A stretch of DNA of 15,963 nucleotides from Cyclostephanos tholiformis (taxonomy: Eukaryota > Bacillariophyta > Thalassiosirophyceae > Thalassiosirales > Thalassiosiraceae), in NCBI GenBank assembly GCA_036939975.1, contig JALLPB010000428.1, positions 1 through 15,963 of the forward strand, read 5' to 3'. Of the stretch, positions 1-8,566 are shown piece by piece. Both the position numbers and the translations under genes were made by a program. Positions within the stretch are counted from its first letter, which is position 1. Each line of letters opens with the position of its first letter. Under the pieces are notes generated by a model. That model saw only the letters and a program-made list of their open reading frames with translations, did no database searches and was not told the origin of the DNA.

Positions 1-123
1 CTAGACTGCATCAGCGTGCAGGACATTCAGTCGTGTGCGTGACTGCTCTATTTGGTCTATGCATACATACGGCTGGGTACTGCAGGGGCAAAGGCAATTG
101 CAAGGGGCAAAGGCAAAAGGAAT

Positions 124-174
124 GGCTTGGCTATGGCTACAGCTATGGCTATGGCTATGGCTATGGCTACAGCT
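124..174. repeat. Hexanucleotide repeat array (CTATGG/CTACAG)
   Basis: About eight tandem copies of a six-base unit, mostly CTATGG with two CTACAG variants, run through this stretch. The 50 bases before it carry irregular GGCAAAGGCAA-type repeats. Read in frame the array would give alternating Tyr-Gly or Leu-Trp, but no supported gene covers it. It is best taken as a microsatellite. Confidence 0.8.
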
Positions 175-179
175 TGACA

Positions 180-900
180 ATTGGGAATGGAAATGGCTTC
201 TCCTTCTCCTCAAACTGTATTTTCTCTATCACTGCCTCCTCTTTTGTTCTTCCCCTTCTCCCATTATCTATTTGATTATTGTTTACCTGTTGCTTCATCC
301 CTCATTCCTGCCTTCCTGGAGTTGTTGTTCTATCTTCCACTATGCACTCGAATTGGGGCAACTGATGTTTCGTTGTTCTTGTCCTTGTTGTCATCATCAT
401 TGTCATCATCGTTGTCATTGTAGTCGTCATCATAGTTTGTTTGATCTTTGTTTTGGGGGGGCGAGTGGTCCAAAAGCAATGATGTTGTCATAGTGCACTC
501 CCCCTTCCTTCCTCCTCCTTCCTTCCCCCCATCATTGCTGTCATTATTGTTATCATATTCTTTGTTGTTGTTTGTCACCTGTTGCCGCCACCATCTCCTC
601 CTTTCCCTCCCATTCACTGTTTGATTGTTATTTTGTCTGTCAGCCTTCATCTTTTGTCAGACTCCTCTCCCACTTGCTGTCTCTCCTTTCTCCCCCACCT
701 CTCTTGCACATCCTTCAATTTCCCATCACGTCAGCCCAATTGAGTTGATTGTGTTTTTTTTCTTTTGTCCAGCGGCAGTGACAAGACAGCATCAGAAACA
801 CCAGTATACTAGCATCATCATTGTCATTGTCTGACATCTCCCCCCCCCTCACCTCTCTCACTAGCCCCTTCATTGCCCATTGAGTCCTCTGGTGCAGGGT
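180..900. other. Pyrimidine-skewed intergenic stretch, no confident gene
   Basis: The plus strand is dominated by C and T for about 700 bases, with long CTCC, TTGTTG and TCATCATTGTCATC tracts and a run of nine C at 840-848. The minus strand therefore reads as Asn/Asp/Lys/Glu-rich low complexity. One minus-strand frame (330-650, 106 codons starting with ATG) has the acidic, Asn/Asp-rich flavour of the confirmed proteins in this window, but it has no domain and no clear splice sites. I do not call it a gene. It could be a lineage-specific exon or a by-product of the skew. Confidence 0.5.
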
Positions 901-1770
901 CATAAATATGGTTGATTGTTATTTCTAAGGGCAGGTGGGTGGGTGGAGCAGAATTTTTCATCAATCAGCAAAAATAATCACAGAATTGAAACAGAAAATA
1001 GTAAGGGGTGTTTCCTTACAGATGGGAGCATAGGGGATGGCAGTTGGAGGAGGCGGCTGATTAATATCATCCTCATCATGCAAAAACAAGGAATTTTAGC
1101 CTTGTGCATGTAATATAAAGGGGTGGGCACACCTAACAAGACATCAGGAAACGTTAAAACATCACCAATGATATTTTTTATGCTTTAACATTGCAATAAT
1201 TTGTGAATCCATTGAGGGAGGATGCAAATATCCTCCCACAAAGATCAACAAATTTGGTAATGAATTGGATTGCATTGAGGAGGGGGCATGAGATCAGAAA
1301 TATTGAAATCAAAGAGGCCAATTTTTGAGGTTTTTTTAGAGTGCGGTCTTGCCATATCACCACCCAAATTTTTGGAGTTCTGCCAGAGAGCTTTCCCGCC
1401 AGAATTTTTGAAAAATACCTAGTGGGCAACTCTTGGGCTGGAGCCCCTACTGTTGCCCCGAAATACTGTTGGAAACTTCAAGTCAAGGGGTCTTATGGGA
1501 GTGTTGGCTGGTAAAATCATGCAATTTTTTTTGTACAAACCAAAATTGTAGGTAGTACCATACCTTGAAAAAAAGGTCTGCCCACACTAGATGATATTGT
1601 TGTGTTGTTATTGTTGTGTTGTTATTGTTGTGTTGATGGATGTACATAACTGATCCACCTATTACAAACCTACCTACTTCTCATTCTACTTCATACTTGA
1701 TATACTGAAACATAGCTGCTGTGATGGTTGGACAGTCCACACTATTCCCATACAAGGAGTGCAACATCAC
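900..1770. other. Gene-free intergenic region
   Basis: I see no credible coding region here. Contents noted: a perfect eight-base-pair hairpin (arms GGGAGGAT at 1216-1223 and ATCCTCCC at 1230-1237, six-base loop); an imperfect inverted pair GTGGGCACACCT near 1123-1134 against its complement near 1575-1586; an E2F-like octamer TTTCCCGC at 1392-1399, far from any start codon; and the 14-mer minisatellite listed separately. An 83-codon minus-strand frame at 1178-1429 has no recognisable features. Confidence 0.6.
1595..1636. repeat. Three-copy 14-mer minisatellite
   Basis: The unit TATTGTTGTGTTGT is repeated three times without interruption; only the last base of the third copy differs. Confidence 0.9.
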
Positions 1771-2240
1771 TTATATGCAGTGGGTGGGCATGGACTGCAT
1801 TAGGCCGATCTCTCTGTAGTAACTCCGAGCCACCTTGACACTATTTTCATCAAACTTTCTACCAGCACCTCCTCTCTCATGACCAAATGAGCCTTGTGAT
1901 GCTTGACCTTCTCCTTCATTTTCAACTGAATCTACACACATGTGCCTCCTTTTCATGGGTCAGTTCCATGTCTACACTAGGTTCCATGTGCTCCTCTGTT
2001 TTGGGAGAAGTTTGTTCTGGATTTGTGTGTTGCCAACTTGGCTCTCTTGGGGTCCATTTGTTCGGGCTTCTCGGTATGGTGTATGGTGGGGATCATCTCT
2101 TTCCATAAGCTCCGCCTTGGTTCTTGCAACCTCCTCCATCTTGGCATTTCTCATCTCCTTTTTGTCCATGTGCCCGCGCATCTTGGCAAGCAACTCCGCC
2201 CTCATGGTTCCCTCTATTATGGTACTCCTCAGAGAGACAC
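1771..2240 (-). pseudogene. Probable decayed coding remnant, unknown family
   Basis: On the minus strand one frame reads from about 2240 to 1771 with protein-like composition but carries two stops, TAG at 1974-1972 and TGA at 1962-1960. The first part, up to about 2080, looks like a charged amphipathic coiled coil rich in Met, Lys, Glu and Ala (for example MDKKEMRNAKMEEVARTKAEL). The last part (1956-1771) resumes in the same frame with a Glu/Gly/Ser-rich tail. Around the two stops a neighbouring frame also reads plausibly (EHMEPSVDMELTHEKEAH), and the nine bases ACATGGAAC are directly repeated. This suggests frameshifts or a small duplication. A spliced lineage-specific gene is the alternative. 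I do not recognise the family. Confidence 0.3.
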
Positions 2241-2280
2241 AATGCTTAATTTACATATCAGTCGTGTGTACTTAACATCC

Positions 2281-2288
2281 GCGCCAAA
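2281..2288. promoter_or_regulatory. E2F-type site upstream of the checkpoint kinase
   Basis: GCGCCAAA on the plus strand is TTTGGCGC on the minus strand, an exact match to the E2F/DP consensus TTTSSCGC. It lies about 105 bases before the kinase start codon and is followed by four further A residues, as in many functional sites. E2F control of checkpoint kinase genes is known in animals. Its use here is inferred from sequence only. Confidence 0.5.
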
Positions 2289-2392
2289 AAAATATGTGGT
2301 GTACCCATAGGTCCAACGAACCTCCCAAAACAAAAAACATACTTGAGTGGATACTAAGTACGATAGAGTTCGTGTAAGAGTGGTAGGCAGCA

Positions 2393-5300
2393 ATGGTCAA
2401 TGTCCTCGCCCCACCTTGGCCAACATCGCCGGCGTCGGGGGTCTTCTCTAAGCACGGTTTCAGCCAATCCAGCAGCGGCAATCCGATTCAAGCTGCAGTC
2501 GGAGATGATTTGAAAGTGGAGATCGCTGTGGAGGAGGACGGTGGCGACGGAAAGAGCAGCAAAGAGAACATTATCGCACCCAACAACAATGACAATAACA
2601 CCCAGGAGAGCTTCAGCCAGCAGATATTGTCAATGACACAGAACAACAACGAGCTAACGCAGCTGGGCGCCGACGACGACATGTACGACGATTGCGATGA
2701 CAACGACGAGTCGCTATCACAGGATTGCTGTCATTCGCCCATCGCGCCCGTCGACCCGCTAACCCTGCCGTGGGGACGCCTCATGCCCGTTGGAACTGGC
2801 GGAGGCGGACATAACAACGACGGGCGCAACAACAATGACAACAACGTCAACGACGACGAGCATTCCCCCCGCCTGGCGTCGTCGTCCACGCAGCAGCGCG
2901 GACCAACGGAAATGCTTCCCAGATCACCCACAACGTCGAGGGGCGGCGGGGGCGGTGGCATGGGCGTCGCCACGCGGTCTCGCTCGCCGAGCTTGGGAGG
3001 GGCGACCACCGCAGAGCCATCATCCTCTCATTCCCAGAATTCACCTTCGTCTCAAATACACTTCTTGGGATTGAAGAATTTGATCCCCGGCGATAGGTTC
3101 AACGAGTATGTTATTGGTCGGTCAGTCAAGGTGAGAATAATGCGCAAAGTGTCTAAGATAAATTGGATGAAGATAGACGAAACCATTACTAGTACTGTCA
3201 TTTCAGGTCTTTTGTCGACGTCATTGATCTCTGTTGTTCATCAGTCAGTATCCTCTTTCAAACATTCTAGTTCATCTTTTCTCAAAATCTTTTCTAATCA
3301 ACCCATTTTTTGGCATACACACACATACAATGACGAATAGGCCGATGTCACCGCCCTGAAAATGGATGCGCAACAACAATCAAATGTTATTGACAGCGAA
3401 TCATCGGACGAACAAGTAAAGCGGAGGAATGAACGACGTGATTACGTTCACGCGATGGTATCCAACCGACATTGTCGCATCTTCTGCGTCCTCGGCAACG
3501 ACTCGCTACCCGACTTGGAGGTATTCGTGGAGGACACCTCCGGAAACGGCACACTGATAAATGGCACGACACTGCTACGGAAATACGAACGACGTCGATT
3601 GCATACCGGAGACGTAATTTGCCTACTCAATCCGAAATTGTTGGGCAAGAAGGTTAGATCGATCCCCGAGCAGAAATCTTACATTAATCAGTATTCGTAT
3701 GTCTTCGTTAATCTGTATGAGCAGGAGGCACGGCATGGGTGGGGAGTCATGAGCGTGGGAGGTGATGGCATCAATAAGAGAGTGACTCGAGGAAGAATGA
3801 TAAGGGGAGCTAACACTGGCGGCGGCGCTGGAATGCCTTCGGCAACCTCTCCGTCGATTTCCTCCTCTACGAGGAAGACAGGAGCAGTGGTCAACGTCCG
3901 GGCGACGAAGTGCCATTCCATCAAAAACGGCAACACTTACAGCAAAAATAAATTTGCGTTGCTGTCCTCTCTCTCCTCCTCAAAAGGTCTAGAGGAGGAA
4001 TTAAAAGCACCGAAGAATGATAATGCTACCGCTGCTTCAACTTCCACCAGCCTCAATTCATTCCTGACTAATAAGCAGCAGAAACATCACGATGAGCTCA
4101 CATCATCTGACAATAACAATAATTTCAAGAACACGAACAATTCAAAGGAAGATAGCAAACATTCTCATTCTCGTTCTCGTGCACGTCGTATCGAGGAAGA
4201 ATATGACCTGCGTGATCTCCTGGGGACAGGCACATGCGGCGAGGTCCGTCGTGCAATCCATCGGCGAACAGGCGAGGAACGCGCAGTTAAGATTATCTCC
4301 ATAAACGGCGGCAGGGGGGGGAATAGGCCTTCGCATGCTGGGGGCGGTGGTGGAAATATGATTATGTCCCCTGAAAATTTGACAGCCATACAAGCCGAGG
4401 CGGAGATTCTGCGATCGCTGGATCACCCATACGTGGTGAAATTGTACGACACGTACATCTCACTGTCAAGAGGAACGATTTATCTTGTTATGGAGTTGAT
4501 ACGTGGTGGCGACCTTTTCGATCGGATAGTTGATAAGCGCGACGGAAGGTACACTGAAGTCCAGGCCCGAAGGCTTTTTCGTCGTATACTATCAGCAGTG
4601 CATTATCTCCATGAAGATTGCGGCATTGTCCATCGCGACCTGAAACCCGAAAATATCCTTGTCGTCGATCGACGATCCGACGTGAATATCAAACTTACCG
4701 ACTTTGGTTTAGCCAAAAACATGACGTCAGAGGGACTGAAAACATTTTGCGGCACACCGCAATAGTAAGTGAGCACAAAGACTTCTTTGTTGTTGGCGCC
4801 CACCGTACTAACCTTTGACTTACTTTCTTTACTTCCTTTCTCCTTTAGTTTCGCGCCCGAGGTTTTGCGTCGGAGCCATACGGTAAAGGGCGACGGTCGG
4901 TACGGGAAGGAGATCGACTGCTGGTCCATCGGGGTAATACTTTTTATTTTACTGAGTGGCTCGCCGCCGTTCGATGTGAGCGCTGGGTTTGAGTCGGTTG
5001 CCAATGCTAAGATTGTATTTTACGAGGATCATTGGAAGCAAGTATCGCTCGAGGCACGGGATTTGGTCGTGAGACTGTTGGAGAAAGATCCAAGGAGGAG
5101 GTTGAGCGTGAAGAATGCCTGCGGGCACGCATGGGTGTTGATAGATGATGGGGATACGCACTGTCATCCCTTGCATGATCCTGTCGTGATTTCCGCTACG
5201 AGGAGAAATGGTTCGACAACAACTACAAAACTAGCAACAAGTTCGATTCAAGGCAATTTTGAATGCCATGGAGTTCAGAGTAGTGAAACTGATGCAAATT

Positions 5301-6556
5301 TCGCTCAAAGTAGCAAAGAGCAAGTTCGTATCGCCAATGAGGCTCCTTCCAATCTTCCCTCATCTCCGCTGCTAGCGATTGATTCCGGTATCAGTCTCAG
5401 CAACAGCGCGCCGAATCAAAAATCGATGCGTGATAATGTTAGGCCTGAACAAAAATGTGTGGAGGCTAAGGAGCGCCAGGCTTCCATCTGGGCCAAGTGT
5501 GAGAATGATCAAGATGAAAATGTAACGAAAGTCATTCATGAGGCATGTCACATTTTGCTGCAACTGTCGCCAAACGGCAGTCCCATTCAAAAGCGTCAAC
5601 TTTTTGACGAGCCCTACCCTGCTGCAAGACAAGCAAGTAATCATGGAATCCGCAAGAAGAAAATTACTAAACAAGACTTGGAATCCATTAAGGCTGCAGG
5701 TAATACCTTACCAACACCAATCATCGACGATGCATCACGCCTGATGAAAAAGATTGATGTTGCGCCAAAGGAAAGGAAAAAGAAGCAAAGCACTTTGTTT
5801 GATACGGGGGGCATGCAGCATCACAAGAATGATGCGAAATCATCAGCGTCCAAATTGCCAGAGATTGATAAAACTTCGACAGTTACACCATCGGGTGGCG
5901 CCGAGCAAAATAAATGCAGCTTGGTCTTTCGACTCAACAAGAAGCACGGGGGCAAGTATATTTCCCCTGAAGCCAGGCAGACTGCCACACAGGCCTCCGC
6001 AAATGGAAACGCATCGAAAGCGGAACTTTCGGATGATGAATTGCGTGATTTTAGCGACGATGATGTTGGCAATGGTGGGGTGGCTGACGAGGTTGAAAAA
6101 TCATCTGAAAAGAAACCATTGGAGAAATACCTGAACAAGAAGAGGAAGATGGAAAGCATTGAGAGAAGTAGTGCCAGTGTGAATACTGCGCAAAAGGATG
6201 AGCTATATCAGCCAATATCCAAATCGTCGACTGAAGGAAATATTGATACATATGAGAATCCACCTAGTACAGAAGTGATGCAGGAGGAAAACCAAGGCAC
6301 CATTGTGAACATTGTTAAGAACAAAGACAGAAAAACTGTGCAGACATTTTTATTTGGGAGGCCTCCTTCAAACAATATTGGTTCATCCAACGACGACAGT
6401 GAAAAAGTCGGGCCTCCTATTGACGATGGCGTAGATAGGGGAGATGAAATTCAAAATTCAGCGAGAGATTCTGCAGGGAACGACGGTGCAAATTCCACAA
6501 ATGCCGTCCTCAAGGGAAAGCAGATGCCGATTACGAGCTGGTTTCAACGAAGATAA
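2393..6556 (+). CDS. Chk2/Rad53-type checkpoint kinase (SCD-FHA-kinase), three exons
   Basis: Exons 2393-3130, 3341-4764 and 4849-6556 encode 1289 residues. The start is the first ATG after an in-frame TAG at 2384-2386 and has G at -3 and +4. Residues 24-221 hold nine SQ/TQ sites (24, 70, 75, 82, 89, 109, 166, 214, 220), a typical ATM/ATR target cluster, and a KEN box at 57-59. PWGRL (126-130) matches the first FHA strand of Chk2. The FHA core has GR at 242-243, SNRH at 287-290 and SGNGT at 313-317. The kinase domain (about 534-818) has a glycine loop at 541-548, Lys563, Glu599, HRD with Asp679, DFG at 700-702, activation-loop Thr714 and Thr718, and APE at 723-725: all catalytic residues are present. 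The 470-residue tail has basic nuclear-localisation-like clusters and a terminal PIP box. The likely role is nuclear DNA-damage or replication-stress signalling downstream of ATM/ATR. This is longer than animal Chk2, mostly because of disordered inserts. Confidence 0.92.
3131..3340 (+). other. Kinase gene intron 1 (phase 0, 210 nt)
   Basis: Donor GTGAGA follows the codon for Lys246; the acceptor is GAATAG. A CTAAT branch-like motif lies near 3295. Splicing joins IGRSVK to ADVTALK, restoring a continuous FHA domain. The intron is a multiple of three and open in the gene's frame until its final three bases, which are a TAG stop. Confidence 0.88.
4314..4321 (+). repeat. G8 homopolymer inside kinase coding sequence
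   Basis: Eight consecutive G lie in the glycine-rich insert between the catalytic Lys563 strand and the following helix (GGRGGN). A one-base slip would remove the rest of the kinase, so this is a site to check for assembly error or polymorphism. Confidence 0.9.
4765..4848 (+). other. Kinase gene intron 2 (phase 2, 84 nt)
   Basis: Donor GTAAGT and acceptor CTTTAG sit after a pyrimidine-rich tract. The split codon TA|T gives Tyr721 and produces the canonical kinase sequence FCGTPQYFAPEVL across the junction, which fixes both splice sites. Confidence 0.95.
6521..6553 (+). other. C-terminal PCNA-interacting (PIP) box of the kinase
   Basis: The last eleven residues are QMPITSWFQRR (1279-1289). 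Q-x-x-I-x-x-W-F matches the PIP-box pattern Q-x-x-[ILM]-x-x-aromatic-aromatic, with basic residues before (KGK) and after (RR), at the extreme C terminus as in many PCNA clients. It lacks the Asp of a PIP degron. Confidence 0.7.
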
Positions 6557-6989
6557 AATAATAACACTTCTCCGGTCCTCCCCTGTGTTTCCTGTGTGTT
6601 GTTTGTTTACGAGTAGAGGATGCACCTGACTCAAGTACGTAAGACTACCTGCAGCTCACCAGAACGGCACCTCGCATCAAAATTTCCTTATGTGTTCTTT
6701 ATTATTTTTGGGGTGAGTGGTTTCTCAATTTTTATTGAAATTGTACCTACCACCCATGGCACGAGGCCAGAGTTTAATGGGCATGATTAGGGTAAAATGC
6801 TTCTTTGCTATATTTGCCTTCAACCAGCTTTCACTGCAGGGAGGATTGCTTCTTATGGGGAGCTACAACCTGAGGTTTTAAGTCAAACCGATTCATGCCT
6901 TAACAAAAAATGTGTCGGCATACCAAAACACGAGGCAGATGCCGCACGAAATCGACCAAGAAAGTAAATCAAGTGCGACCGCATCCTCA
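6557..6989. other. Convergent 3' intergenic region
   Basis: This stretch separates the stop codons of the kinase (plus) and the transporter (minus) and should hold both 3' UTRs. Two TTTATT hexamers on the plus strand (6698-6703 and 6731-6736) are AATAAA on the minus strand and could be polyadenylation signals for the transporter mRNA, 250-290 bases after its stop. TCAAT-TTTT-ATTGA at 6725-6738 can form a small hairpin. No gene is seen. Confidence 0.5.
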
Positions 6990-8534
6990 TCAACAAGCTA
7001 GTGGCCTTTCCCCTTGACGAACTCTCGGCAGCGAAATATTGGACGTCAATGGTTTGCGCTGGTATGAATACCCCGACAACGATTCGACCGTGGGATCGTC
7101 TCCCATGCCGTTGCCGCCCTCGACGGTGGCTTTATTATCGATGCCATCAATTGTTAATGCCTCTCCATCATAGTGTCCTTTACTAGTACCGCCGCCACCC
7201 GAAATATAACCCCAAAGCAGGGTAATTAAAATGGGAGAAATGATCGTGCTCAAGGCAATAATCTGCCACATCGTCTTGCTGTGCCGCACCTGGCCCTCAC
7301 CAATATTCTCGGGACAATACCTCTGCAGGAGCTTGCCACTTATGAATCCCACCGGCAACTTCGCGAGGAAAAGTGGGGCCGAGCTTAGGGCCATGTACGT
7401 TCCCTCCCGTCCCTCCTGTGCAACGCTCGTGGTGTAATCGTACAGCCTTGGACTCCACAGGCTCTCTCCCACCGACAGTGTGATGACGAACATGACGCAC
7501 GCCCACAATGACGTCGAGAACGCCAGAAAGAAGACACTCAATGCGCTGACGTATGTCCCCCAATGGATCATTACGAGGGGGTTGACGGAAGATGTCGCGG
7601 CCGTGATGATCGGTACGAGTATTATTATCATGGCGGGGTTGATGGCGTACACCTTGCCCTTGGGCGTATTCTCACCAAATTCTCTAACCATGTACTTGGG
7701 CAGGGTACCATCCCTTAGCTCAATGCCAAGTCGTGTGGACGTTGGATGACGTGTGCATGTGGGTATGTAGTGAATGGACCACGACGGTGAACGATATCGA
7801 GCATATATTATCAGAGACGTTTAGTCGCCGACTGGGGTGAGTAAAACATCACAATATAGAAACACGTCTACATGAAACAAAAGGAATATCCCAACCAGGG
7901 ATGAATGACAAAAAACACGAGCAATGGTCGGTCGATTCTAGCTATATAGACTCACAGGTGTCGGAATACCATCCTTACGTTGATCGTGAGCAGGCAAACG
8001 AGCAAGAAACGACGGAAGTTCGGCGTCCGCAGCGTCTCCGAAAGTATTTGAAACGACGATCCACCCATCGGCTGGAATTTGGACACGCCGTTGCTCGGAG
8101 CCCTCCTCAACGACCTGTCGTATTTGCCATCGACGAGGCCACCGTCATCATCGTCGTTCGCGGCGGCGATGTGACCAGGGCGTGCAATACCGTCGGTGTC
8201 ATCATCGTTGTCATAATCATCATCGTCCTCGTCGTCGTCATCGAACGTCTCGCGCCCGACCTTGCAAGTCGTGTAATTCGTGCCATCGGCGTTGGAATCG
8301 ACCTTGATTTCCCTAATGGTGAATGCCACGAGTGTTGTGATTAGGTTGGCGAATACTCCCGACAGTATAATCGCGCGATTGGCGGTCATGACCCAAGGAG
8401 CGGTTTGCGACGACGACGACGACGACGAATAGTAGGAGGATGCATCGTCCTCCTCCCCCGACCCCGACCCCGCCGCCGCATGTCCCCCCCCACTAATCAT
8501 CCCCCCTTCCCCTCCCTCTCCCTCCCCCCCGCCT

Positions 8535-8566
<32 letters not shown>

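Noticed and set aside
1392..1399. Second E2F-like octamer TTTCCCGC
   Set aside because: About 1 kb from the nearest supported start codon with no adjacent gene; chance occurrence cannot be excluded.
1178..1429. 83-codon minus-strand frame
   Set aside because: No motif, no compositional match to the confirmed genes, and length expected by chance in AT-rich DNA.
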